The notes under the pieces were generated by a model. That model ran no database searches. It was not told where the DNA came from and saw nothing but the letters and a program-made list of their open reading frames with translations. From assembly GCA_013368375.1 (NCBI GenBank), contig JAACJP010000041.1, positions 186,001 to 250,000 on the forward strand: 64,000 nt of DNA. Reading direction: 5' to 3'. Both the position numbers and the translations under genes were made by a program. The first letter of the stretch is position 1, and each line of letters opens with the position of its first letter. Origin of the DNA: Tricholomella constricta. Its lineage: Eukaryota; Basidiomycota; Agaricomycetes; Agaricales; Lyophyllaceae. Below, piece by piece: positions 11,401-21,014 of the stretch.

Positions 11401-12342
11401 TCAAGTTAAAACCATGAAAGCGGGTTCCCAATTGTCGACTCCTTCCTCAAATATTCCTCTCCTGGGCAGAGATGACAAGATCACAAGCAATCAATAACAC
11501 CCCGCCGAGCAATGACAAAAAATGGAGCTATTGCAAGTATGTCATTGCCCAGTCCAAAGATCAGTGCACAGTTGGTTCATGGGTCTTTGCGAAATCTCCT
11601 CTTTCGGCAGTGAGTCTTCCATCGCACCTCTTGCCACTCATTTAGGTGATAAAATTATAGAACGGAAATACTCCTGTCCCTGGGCGCATCATTAAAATTC
11701 CACAAAGTTCCCGCTCCTCTGCCCTGGTCGTCATCAATGTCTTTCAAGTGGCTTCAATGCGAGATGAGATCTTTGGAATGCCCATACTTCCACGCCCTTT
11801 TGGTGAGAGGTGCCATCACATTGTAGAAGCATCAGTGCATCATTTTCCTCTTTATTTGATCATTCTTTACAATGACACATATGCAGAGTGTACTATTTGA
11901 GTTCAATGTCCAACATGACTGCCGCCATTCAAAGTGTGAAGCATCCGGCGAACGACTGATCATGCAGGAGCGCATCGCATCAGGTTCCACAGAAGCATTT
12001 ATTATTCACAAGGAGATCGATCGATACCTTATTAACACCCATGCTTTTCACAATGCGCATCTCATCCGAGCAATACTGCCCCGGGACCTCACCAAGCCGA
12101 TACCTTTTGTATCTAATCGTGAAGAGCATCACTCAACCATCGCCGCCAGCCTCCGAATTGTTCAAGATGTGAAACGTGCAAAGACCGCCGTGCAAGCCGC
12201 TGCTCAGAAGTCAAAAGCTGTATCGAAAAAGGCAGGCACGACAACTCCTCAGGCGTCAAAGAGGCAAAGGATAAGCGACAAAGGAACTGATGGTGATGAT
12301 GGCGTGGAAACGATGGAAATCGATGAGGAGATGGATAACTGA
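8454..12342 (+). pseudogene. Decayed large repeat-family ORF (transposase-like, family name uncertain)
   Basis: Segments in changing frames reproduce, in order, a protein family that I recall as massively repeated in Agaricomycetes: LDTIDNFPHLRISGSLMRV (about 9030), DDVSGNRSKSWNKHWNIY (9716), the Cys/His block SKTCGHIGVKGNLPCRKC (about 10050), KLACLGVAQTVKDAQTETG (10265), [18 protein letters not shown] (10550), [16 protein letters not shown] (10690), LVHIRKGIIRFGP (11033), SNHLAPSRDIAYK (11145), and a C-terminal block NVQHDCRHSKC to the stop at 12342. Full-length members are near 1,000 residues. Stops and frameshifts show this copy is inactive. The Cys/His cluster and spread suggest a DNA-transposon-related protein; I cannot assign it firmly to KDZ, Plavaka or another superfamily. 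Confidence 0.6.
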
Positions 12343-12831
12343 AGGTACCAGTTTGGAACCTGCGCTCAGCGAGGAACATAAAATAGATCATGGGAATAAA
12401 CAATTATTTTACCGTTCACCACATTCAAGACACGAGAACGTCATCTTGCAGACATGTAAGAACAAAACATGGATTACAGATGCTCCTGACCATCAGATGT
12501 CAAGCCACAATGGCTATAACATGAATGACATGTAGTCTCCTCATAGTAAAAGAAATACAAACCCCATATGGACTGACATGCCATCTCTATATCAATCAGG
12601 TATCGTGTAGCCACATTTCTGGCCACCGTTGGGATCACATGGAGTCTATTTGGCGGTGTAAACAATGACAAAGTCCTGTATAACTCGGGAAAATCCAAAA
12701 CCCTTGACTGAGTTGTGAATTGGTGTAGAGGGAGACCCTAGGAAAAGTCGACTTACCTGAGGTGTAGAGGGAGATCCTGGGATCTCGCCGGCCAATTCTC
12801 ACCGCGGAGGGAAGCCAAAAACAACAGGAAT

Positions 12832-12886
12832 TTTATGTTGAATATATTTCAATAATGAGTGTGAAATGAAATAAATTCAACATAAA
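12832..12886. repeat. 12-bp inverted repeat, 31-bp loop
   Basis: TTTATGTTGAAT (12832-12843) and its exact reverse complement ATTCAACATAAA (12875-12886). The loop is AT-rich. It could form a hairpin or mark a small element end. No coding context. Confidence 0.8.
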
Positions 12887-14259
12887 TCCGACGTTTCAAA
12901 ATCGGCTCATGCTCGCAGTGTCTCATGTCAGGTTTATCAACTTATGTAATCCTTGGTCAGCGGCTTTGAATTTTTTTTCATTGGTCTCATGTAAACAAAT
13001 GTTTAAACTCCATAAATTATGGATGATTCTATTTATGAACCCCCCAAAAGGTATAAACCCCCCAGGGAACACCCACAAATCCATAAATATTGTTAATTGT
13101 CACATCTTGCTAGGTTAGCAGTCACATCAGGTAGTCCTTTTCTTTGCCAACTTCCAAAGCTACACCCACTTCCCTTTCCCTCCTCATACTATAACTATGG
13201 CCCGCTGTACTTTCAGATACATCCCATGAACAATGAATTATTTTTCCCTATTTTTGTTACACAAGTGAAATTTATTTACATGCTGTGGTTGCCAGGCAGG
13301 TGAGGTCAAGCGAGCAGATAAAGCAAGCGAGCTTGCTCATGTGGGTATATAGAGTACCAGACATTGCAATACTGTACAGCCTCGTGGCGCATCGATTTTC
13401 CTATGTCTGCCTTTGTGGCTTTTGCCTCACCATAGCCTACTGCACTTACTCGGCATTATATTAATTTTTTATGATCTCTGAAGCTGTTTCTGAACCTGGA
13501 GTTGTGTGCCCCTCTGATCTAATGCACCAGAGAATTATCTTATCTCTCTTATTTCGGTGGCCCACCTGTAGTTAATCAGTGTTTGACCAACGGTGTACTT
13601 GAAGATCATTCTCGAGGGGGTGCTGGTAGCACCCTCCGGTCTTGGTACAGCTGGTGTTTTGGTGTCTGTCAGTCTGGTTATCATTGTACAACCTGCCCTC
13701 AGAGGCCTTGGTCCATTCCTAATAGTCGTCATGCTTCATGGACTACGAGTGCCATGCTAACAATTAATTGATAATTTTGTCACATAAGGAAAACTGGGAA
13801 TTCATGAGGCCTCTGCTAAGCGGTGGAAGGGGAGGGCGAGTGCGAGGGAAAACGCGTTGGCGGGGATAGCGGAGAACTGGGATCTGCCAAGGCAGGCCCC
13901 CGAATATATTTTTGTGATAGTGAGATCTTTGAGACAGATGGCGAAATTTTGAGAACAAATGATGGCGGGATAGGTAAAAGAAGTCGTCGTGTGTGGCGAG
14001 GAGCTAGAAGGGCGACGAACACAAGGGAAGAAGCAAAAGCAAAAGGATAAATAAAAGAAAAAAGGGCAGCGGAGGGCGGGCGAGCGAAGAACGAAGGAAT
14101 GAGTAATCTACTAGTGAGAAAATTAGGAGACAAGTAATAATGGAGGTGGGTGGCAGCCAGAGCGTACTTGTCGAGTAAAGACGAAGACGGGCTGTAGAGG
14201 ATCGGTGATCAGCGTGGAGCGCAAAGGGAAGGCGAAGCCTTTAGGAAGACCTACCGAAA

Positions 14260-14316
14260 TTTAGTGACACTGGGCGAACACTGAACGTGAGGCGATGCCT
14301 GAGGAGTGTCACTAAA
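14260..14316. repeat. 12-bp inverted repeat, 33-bp loop
   Basis: TTTAGTGACACT (14260-14271) and its exact reverse complement AGTGTCACTAAA (14305-14316) within a GC-rich intergenic region. TGACACT/AGTGTCA could also be read as two inverted binding sites. Function unknown. Confidence 0.8.
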
Positions 14317-15263
14317 GATCGGGGTGGGTGAGCTAACGGCAGCTGAGCGGGCGCGAGGCGCTTACCTGGGCCGGATACGACGAAGACGAAGAGCGAGGAG
14401 AATCGCGGCCCAGGGTTTTTATAAAGCAAACAGGCCGCACCCCGGAAAACTTCCCCTCGCACCACAACGGCTAAACGATAGCGCGATGCGGGGGTCCGGG
14501 GGGACTGAAGCTGAATGAACGATCGGGAATTCGATCCCAGCGCATGCGTGTAATTGATCCGCCCCGAGGGTGAGGGGCGCACGTGAACACGTGGGGAAAC
14601 GTTCCAGGCCCGATGCAGAGGCCTGCGAAATCGCTCCCTACCCCTGGAATCCACGATTGCGACGAGGAACTTCTACGAATAGAATTATCCATAAATTACT
14701 CAGTAACCTGACCAAACAAGTATAATTGCAACAATGCTTTATCCAAACTTTGCCAATTTAGTGATGCACGCGACTGCACACTTCGCAATAACAAAACGCT
14801 CGAAAAGAGTAATATGTGAACGCAGATAGTCGCCTGACCACGCCAATAATTTGAACAGCATGCCTGGTGATTATTAACTACAACTAGGGACGTGGGGGTA
14901 GGATAGATGGAATGTGATGTGAGAAGGTGGATAGGGTAAACAATGTAGGATCTCTAAAAGGTGGATGATACGAAGCAGTTTTATGGCAATGAGCGGGGTG
15001 ATGGAAACGATGGTGCGCAGTGCCACCCAACGCATGCAGGACGGTCGATTCTGGCAATGAAGAAGGCGGTGGGTATAGTAAGGTCGAATCACTGGTAGAG
15101 TATGGATGTGAAGAAGCCCGGGCGGACAGAAGGTTCTAGATAATGGATAGTGGTAGGAGCCGAATACGTCCTTGTATCGCATTGCTATCCGGCGTTCCCC
15201 ACGCACAGGTGCTGACAGGGGATGCCAACGACGGGATATAGGGCCCGACGAACGAACGTCTCC

Positions 15264-15893
15264 TCAGCGCGACCGGACGGGCGCCAAAGATGAAAGCTTC
15301 AGGCCTTGAGCCAGCTCGGATTTCCACTCCAAGCGCCTGACTGCCTCGGCGTAGTCCACCCATTCTCTTCTCCGCTCGTGCCTCTCCAGCCAATCCTGAT
15401 CCAGGCCGGCGACGTCAAGCTCGTAGAAGTGGTAGATTGTTGATGGTGTAGGTATTGTTATCACGAAGCGAGTGATGGTTCCGCGAACGCCCGCTGTTAG
15501 AGAAACAGTATGAAGGGCGGGAGACAAGTAACGGGGAGGAGAGGGGAGAGCATCAGGAGACGAGGAGACGGAGAGAGGAACGGGTAGGACCTTCTTCCAG
15601 GGCCTCTCGCGAGGCTGCAGCCTCCAACTGCACATCCGACGGTTCCCATCCACCTTTCGGCACTAGAATATGTTCTTTGATCAGCCAAGGTCGGGATCAG
15701 GACACGTCAGCAAGAGATTGTAACGGCCGGCTCGAGGGCGGCAGGAAGTCCAGCAAAGGGAAAACGAATTGCACTCACACACCCAGCTGTCTGGTCGTTT
15801 GCGACTGGTGACGACAAGAATTTTTCCGGCGGCCCTGGCGATTGGGATAGCACAACACACGATACGCGGAACGCTGCGACCTTTTGTGCCCAT
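15264..15893 (-). CDS. Nudix hydrolase, diphosphoinositol-polyphosphate phosphohydrolase type
   Basis: Exons (minus): 15779-15893, 15591-15662, 15264-15493, giving 138 residues. The protein would hydrolyse pyrophosphate bonds in diphosphoinositol polyphosphates and/or diadenosine polyphosphates, as Aps1/DIPP enzymes do. The Nudix box spans the exon 2/3 join: KGGWEPSDV, then EAAASREALEE, then AGVRG, matching G-x5-E-x7-REUxEExGU. The C-terminus HFYELDVAGL to REWVDYAEAVRRLEWK is characteristic of the DIPP subfamily. The start ATG at 15893 precedes a typical short N-terminus. Introns are GTGAGT...TAG and GTCCTA...CAG. Upstream 15894-16506 holds no gene. Confidence 0.85.
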
Positions 15894-16506
15894 AGTAAAA
15901 CTTTGCGGGGGTTGACGACTATGAAGATCCGTGAAAGGATGTAGTGATCTGGGGCACTCAGGAAGGTAGACGTGAGGGCCGAGAGTGACGGGCGGCGGAA
16001 TGTGGAACGAAAACGGGTGAAATTGACGTTTTATAAGCGGGCGACGGGTGAATGCGATTGGACGGGAGCTCGCGGACGGTGCGAATGAAACTGAGGCCGA
16101 TTTTAGCGTCTGCCCAACGTCTGTCGGGGCAGAAGAGGTGTGCAAGCGTGGTGGGTGAAAAAGATATCGGACCTGGGCTTTGGCTTGTCTTAGCGGAGCT
16201 GAGACAAATTGCGAGACAGGTTCCAAGAGCGCGCAGGTTTCCACAACTGAAATGAGAAGTCGTCAAGGAAAGAAATTTATCCCAGATGCACTTGGTTTTT
16301 AGCAAGTCTTGAATTACGTAGCATTTTTACTTAGCCTAGATCATTCGCGCACGTTCATCGGCTTACCCGGCTGCCTTCAACTCCGCCACCACGGCATCGA
16401 CCGCCTCGACAATCTATTTAGCAGAGGTATCATATAAATTACAGTATTGCCAGATAAAAAATCCACAAGCCTCCTCCGTGCGGTACTGAAGCCTTCCAGA
16501 TCACGC
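15894..16506. other. Intergenic: Nudix upstream region and ZIP 3' region
   Basis: No gene is seen. Both neighbours are on the minus strand, so this stretch should contain the ZIP terminator and the Nudix promoter. Short open frames here lack domain signatures. Confidence 0.5.
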
Positions 16507-18470
16507 CTACTCATTCCAACTGGTCGGGGGGTCAGCCTGTCGTCTGAAGCGATGTGGAGCAATTTCACTCACGCGACCAGGAACATACACACAACGCCAA
16601 ATGCCATCGCACCAAACTGTCAGATAAGAGGGCGTTCAAAGAACAGCAGATGATCAGAATCAGATAAGACACACACCTCACGAAACGCTTGTTTCCCGCT
16701 TTTGCTCTCGGCGAGGAGACTGTATATGAAGAAAGTCAATCAGTTGCAGATCGCTTGGAGACAGACACGCAAAACAAAAGCAAAGTCGGAAATACATACG
16801 TCGGAAGAACAGCGACGGCACCTATGTAAAGAAATCCACCAGCCACGAAGGGTAGAACCTAAAAATACACACGATTCAGCAACGTCTTTTGTTGACAGAT
16901 AGAATTCCGAGATTTGGCATGATCCTTACCAGATCTGACCATTGAGCCGTTGTTCCCAATAAACCCGTGGCGTCTTGTCGCACGCCAGCGGCGAGGTTCG
17001 TTGCTTCGGGTGCCACGTTTGAAGCGGTAGCGGTGTGAACGGCAATACCGATAAATGTGCTGTCAACATGCGTGCATGGTATCAGAAAATTGCCTTAATT
17101 CGAACTTGATTGAAATGGAAGAGACGCACCCGACCTATGGTGGTGACGTCATGGAGAAATAAGCAATGTCAGAGAACATCAGAGGTCCAGATATGTCAAC
17201 TTACGAATGCGCCGATCGCTGTAAGAAACTGTGACTGCATGGCCTGCTTCTTGGTAAAGCCGCTGCGAATGAGAATAGAATAATCTGCGATCTCGTGAGG
17301 GATCTCATGCGCAAAACATGCTAGAGTAGTGGTCGCGCCGATTAGTGGTGATGCGTAGAAGGATGCAGCCATACTGGAAGAACCTGTATAGATGAGTGGG
17401 TATCGTCGAAAAGACGAAATCTACATACGCAAGTCCGTCCGTGCTAGCATATAATTTAGTGAGAGGCACCACGATGATTATAGATATGTCTCTCACATAT
17501 TGTGAACGAAGTCACCAAACAAATTAAGGTATGCAGACAGTTTCGACGGGCCATTAATACCACTGGCCTGCTGAGGAGGTGTGGCAGGAGTGTCGATCTT
17601 CTCTGACTTCCTCGACCGGAGGCCGTTATGAGAGACAGGATAGTTCGCTCCAGAAGCATGGGCAGACGTAAGCTCAACATGATGTGAGCGGGAATGAGAA
17701 TGCCCCGTTGCTCCATCCTCGCCCCCGAGGACACGTAGCGTCTTTTCCATGAAGAAAAAGGTGGCAAAGCCAATGAAAATACCGAGCCTAGGGTATGTCG
17801 GGTTGAGTCTTCAATGAGGTGATTACGAGAACGACCAGCCCTTACCCAATCAGGATATTTCGCTTTTCTTCTACCATGACGAAGTGAACACCCGAGCCTT
17901 GGTGCTCGCCCATAAAAGAGTGTGGAATTAAATGCAAGAAGACATCGGAGAGCAAGCCGCCGGTCTATGGCTGGTTTCAGATCAACGCGACGTGGCAGAA
18001 TAAGCCTTGCCCACCGCGAACGCTGTCATCGTGTTGAGTGTGTCTCCGTGAATTTCGGCGGGAATGAATGCAAGGATGAAATTGGGAACACTATAATAAT
18101 TTGTGAGTACTCGGGAAATAGCAAGATGAATAAACGCACGAGCTGATGTAGAATGTACCCAGGATGGAGTTCCATGCTGGGCCAAAAGGAAACAGCCATG
18201 CAAACACCTGGCGCAGAATAGGAGATTCCCCTTCAACAAGAGCCTCCTTGAGCACGCTCAGCTTCTGTACTGGGACACACGCTTGCACCTCCGTTTCCTG
18301 GAGAAGTATTACGGAATACAATGAGGAAACATCGCGAGGACAAATTCTAAACTTACGAGGACTGTGACGGACAAAAGTTTTTCATCAGACTCGGAGTCAT
18401 CTTGAACTGCCAGCACTAAACATGATAAAAGAGCGACACAGACGAGAAGACGGGTGAGACGAGCGGGCAT
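16507..18470 (-). CDS. ZIP-family zinc transporter, KE4/ZIP7 (LIV-1) type
   Basis: Thirteen exons (minus): 18357-18470, 18140-18297, 18015-18090, 17846-17964, 17497-17787, 17429-17443, 17205-17373, 17130-17134, 16930-17059, 16800-16858, 16677-16719, 16573-16616, 16507-16519; 411 residues. It should move zinc from an internal compartment (ER/Golgi or vacuole) to the cytosol. Visible marks: an N-terminal signal peptide (LLVCVALLSCLVL), PNFILAFIP in an early helix, a His-rich loop (GHSHSRSHH), the metal-site helices HNITDGLA and HEIPHE, and closing helices ending FLVAWNE. Phase and splice sites agree throughout. Exons of 15, 5 and 13 nt are each required to keep conserved residues (HNITDGL, GAFVGTF, VAWNE). 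The last 13-nt exon is the least certain join. Confidence 0.88.
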
Positions 18471-18638
18471 GACCAACGAGCCTGGTACGGGTGACGGAGA
18501 AGATGCGAGGATTGAGTCAAGCACGGAATATCCTTTGTAAGCCTGCGCATACTACCGACTCCGAATCCAATTTGACTTTCGACCTCTCAGATCTCAACGA
18601 CCACAGGCTCCAAGGACGACGTGCCTCAATCCCCCGCG
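18471..18638. promoter_or_regulatory. Divergent promoter, ZIP (-) / HD hydrolase (+), 168 bp
   Basis: The two start codons face away from each other across only 168 bp, so both genes probably share control sequence. No clear TATA box. Confidence 0.6.
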
Positions 18639-19635
18639 ATGTATTCGATGGAACAGGAGAAAGCAGTGATAACAGCTGCTGAGAAATTCATGTTGGAGAC
18701 GATGGCTAGATACGACCCATCGCACGATGCGTACCACGGTGAGCGCGTCGGGACAAACGCGTCGAAATATGTATCTAAGACGCGATCATGGGATTTGCTA
18801 GTACAGCGAGTCCGAAAGACTGCCTTGCAGATTGCGAAAAACGTATCCCCCCCGCCGGACATGTTGGTAGTCGAGCTAGGTCCGTCTTTCGTTGACTTAT
18901 TTCGACCGACGAGCAAACACCGAATGATTTCAAAGCTGCCCTGCTTCACGATGTTTTGGACAAGAAGTATGTCTCGGCAGAAGATGCTGCTGATCCGTAC
19001 AAGTTCTTCCTGCCCTTTTTTGAATCCATGACCTCGCAATATGGTGTTGATTTCGTCAAGGACGGCCGAGGACGTCTCATCACACAAGTCATCGACAATG
19101 TATCTTGGAGCACGGAAAAAGAACTCAAGATGAAAGGCTTGTACACAAAATGGCACGCTGAATGCGTTGAACTTCACTGTGTTCAGGATGCGGACCGGCT
19201 CGATGCTATCGGTGCCTTTGGTATGTCCAAAGATGATGTCTGACAAAGAGCTCATACTCATTCTCGCTACCAGGTATAATGCGCTGCGCGGCCTACACCT
19301 CTGTGACAAACAAGCAAGCTGCTACTACCTGTACCTCACTTTGGTCTAATACTTATTTACCCCCCAGTGCCCTCTATGCGCCCATAGGTGATCCCAAGCA
19401 GCCGAATTCTGCCATCCAGCATTTTCATGACAAATTATTAAACATCCGGGATCGACTCAAAACTGAACATGGGAAACGCCTCGGAACTAAGAGGCATCAA
19501 GTGGTAAGCACCTGGATCTCATATCACAACGTATGTGATAGCAACGTGGGCCCGGTCCATTAGCTTCTGGATTTTATTGACGCCATCGAGGAGGAGTACA
19601 TTTTCTCCGAGTCGGTACCGCCCAAGGCCGATTAA
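18639..19635 (+). CDS. HD-domain metal-dependent phosphohydrolase (YedJ-like)
   Basis: Exons: 18639-18738, 18802-18879, 18936-19220, 19274-19313, 19368-19503, 19564-19635; 236 residues. HD residues are present in order: the first His in DAYHVQRV, the HD pair in ALLHDVLDKK, and the final Asp in DADRLDAIGAFG. The C-terminus IQHFHDKLLNIRDRLKT to LLDFIDAIEEEY matches the small family found in bacteria and fungi. Substrate unknown; members are presumed nucleotide phosphohydrolases. Intron 4 (19314-19367) uses a GC donor (GCAAGC). The ATG at 18639 is chosen because the preceding open frame only has a GTG. A degraded copy of 19141-19328 lies at 63821-64000. Confidence 0.85.
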
Positions 19636-19657
19636 ATGCCATCGTTCATCGCTAAGG

Positions 19658-20575
19658 TCATCGATGCTGAACGTGTTCCAGGTTAGCCAACATATTGCCC
19701 GTAAAGCCCCGATCGATGCGTCGATTCTCATCACCGACATCGATGAAACGAGCCTGAATAAGCTCTTGTGCGACCATATCGAAACTATCAGCTCCTGTGC
19801 GAATAATCCTTCTAATTGCCAGAGCTAGTCGAGATGGATGTCAAAGAAGTAATGAGATACAGGCTTTACCTAGGCCTGATGCTTTGGGAACTGGACACGC
19901 GGATCTGAGCGACTCCACATCTACTCAGAATCATGGAGTGTGTCGATGTATCTAATATCTGGCGACGACGAAGCGAATGTGCCCATGAATATTGTCAGCA
20001 AAGGCAACGAGCCAAAAGGGCTGCTCCCCTGGATCTCCATAATGGAGAAGCGAGAAGTTAGGGCTTAAAGTGAGATAGATATGTCGATAAAAAGTGAGTG
20101 TTCACTGAGCAGGCACTCACTGTGTGTCATATCCCTCAGTCGAAGTGAGGAAAAGCCTACACAAAAAAGAAATGCTGAAAAAGCCAGTTCCGCCGCCTTC
20201 ACCTCTTGAATTCAGCTAACCGGAAGTTCAGCTGACCGGAAGGCTCCACAGACTCCAGAAACTGCTGGTACAGCTGGAAAGGCCCGATAAACTGGTCTGA
20301 GCTGGTAGTATGGCTGGGATGATGGCGCGCGAGAATTCTAGTGCAGTCGAGTCTGCGGATGAGGACTCCGACCACGCAAAGTCAAAGACAAATCACTGCG
20401 AGGCCTTGAAGTACAGATAGTGGTGAGTCGACACATCCATGGCTCTTGTAGTTCTCAGCCCGATATTTTTTTTCGAACCTCCGAGCGCCGCAGCAACGTC
20501 ATCCACTTCCCAGCCCAGATCAACGAGTCGGAGAGCTCACTGCTTCATGTTTGGGTATATTTCTACTGTATTCTA
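19658..20575 (-). CDS. Unresolved minus-strand spliced gene or gene remains
   Basis: Several minus-strand segments look coding and are joined by plausible short introns, but I cannot close one model. In order: ALRLVDLGWEVDDVAAALGG (about 20545-20486, like a helix-turn-helix of transposases), QFIGPFQLYQQFLESVEPSG and NFRLAEFKR (20320-20203), LFLTSTEGYDT then HPNFSLLHYGDPGEQPFWLV and FADNIHGHIRF (20159-19960), MWSRSDPRVQFPKHQ (19920), and AIRRIIRTGADSFDM to ANLEHVQHR with stop at 19658-19660. I recognise no family. It is convergent with the HD gene, with only 22 bp between stops if the last segment belongs to it. It could be a diverged gene or two fragments. Confidence 0.35.
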
Positions 20576-20908
20576 TATTAGCAGAGCGAGTGCCGTACAG
20601 AGTAATTTATTGAATTTCTTTATTTCGCTTACTCAAAACGCCGTGGGACACGAAAGGTCTGTACCGGCCCATTGGATATCTCCATCGGCATGTAAATCCA
20701 AGACCACGCGTCGGCCTGTCAATGTCATGCGAGGACTCGATATGTCCGGCTCTCTCGCGGCAGCGTTCGACATGAATATCACGATACCATGAATGGTAGG
20801 ATAAGGCCTAAACATGCCGCACGGTCTAACTGATGGACGCCGATTCCAGGTAACAGCACGCTTGTCGAAAAGGCGTCATGACTACCGTGACCGCGTTGGC
20901 TTTTTCGG

Positions 20909-20916
20909 TATATAAG
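20909..20916 (+). promoter_or_regulatory. TATA-box-like TATATAAG upstream of the monooxygenase
   Basis: TATATAAG lies 99 bp before the ATG at 21015, a usual distance for a fungal TATA element allowing for a short 5' UTR. Confidence 0.5.
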
Positions 20917-21014
20917 CCTGAACGTTCCCTTCCAAGCTACAATCGCTTACTCCGCGTCGACCCCGGTTCTTTAATTTTTTTTTGGCTTTTACTCGAAACA
21001 ACTTAAGCTTCTCG

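Larger units (their letters stand above)
12343..15263. other. 2.9-kb stretch without a supported gene; two 12-bp inverted repeats
   Basis: No exon chain could be built on either strand. The left part is AT-rich; the part from about 13800 to 14650 is GC-rich with G/A-rich strand bias. A 39-bp-spaced direct repeat (GGTGTAGAGGGAGA at 12722 and 12761) and two perfect 12-bp inverted repeats (12832-12886 and 14260-14316) are the only clear structures. A minus-strand frame at 14241-14654 is open but Arg/Pro-rich and shows no family signature, so I do not call it. Confidence 0.5.

Noticed and set aside
14241..14654. 137-codon minus-strand ORF in GC-rich sequence
   Set aside because: It is Arg/Pro-rich without domain features; GC-rich DNA gives such frames by chance.
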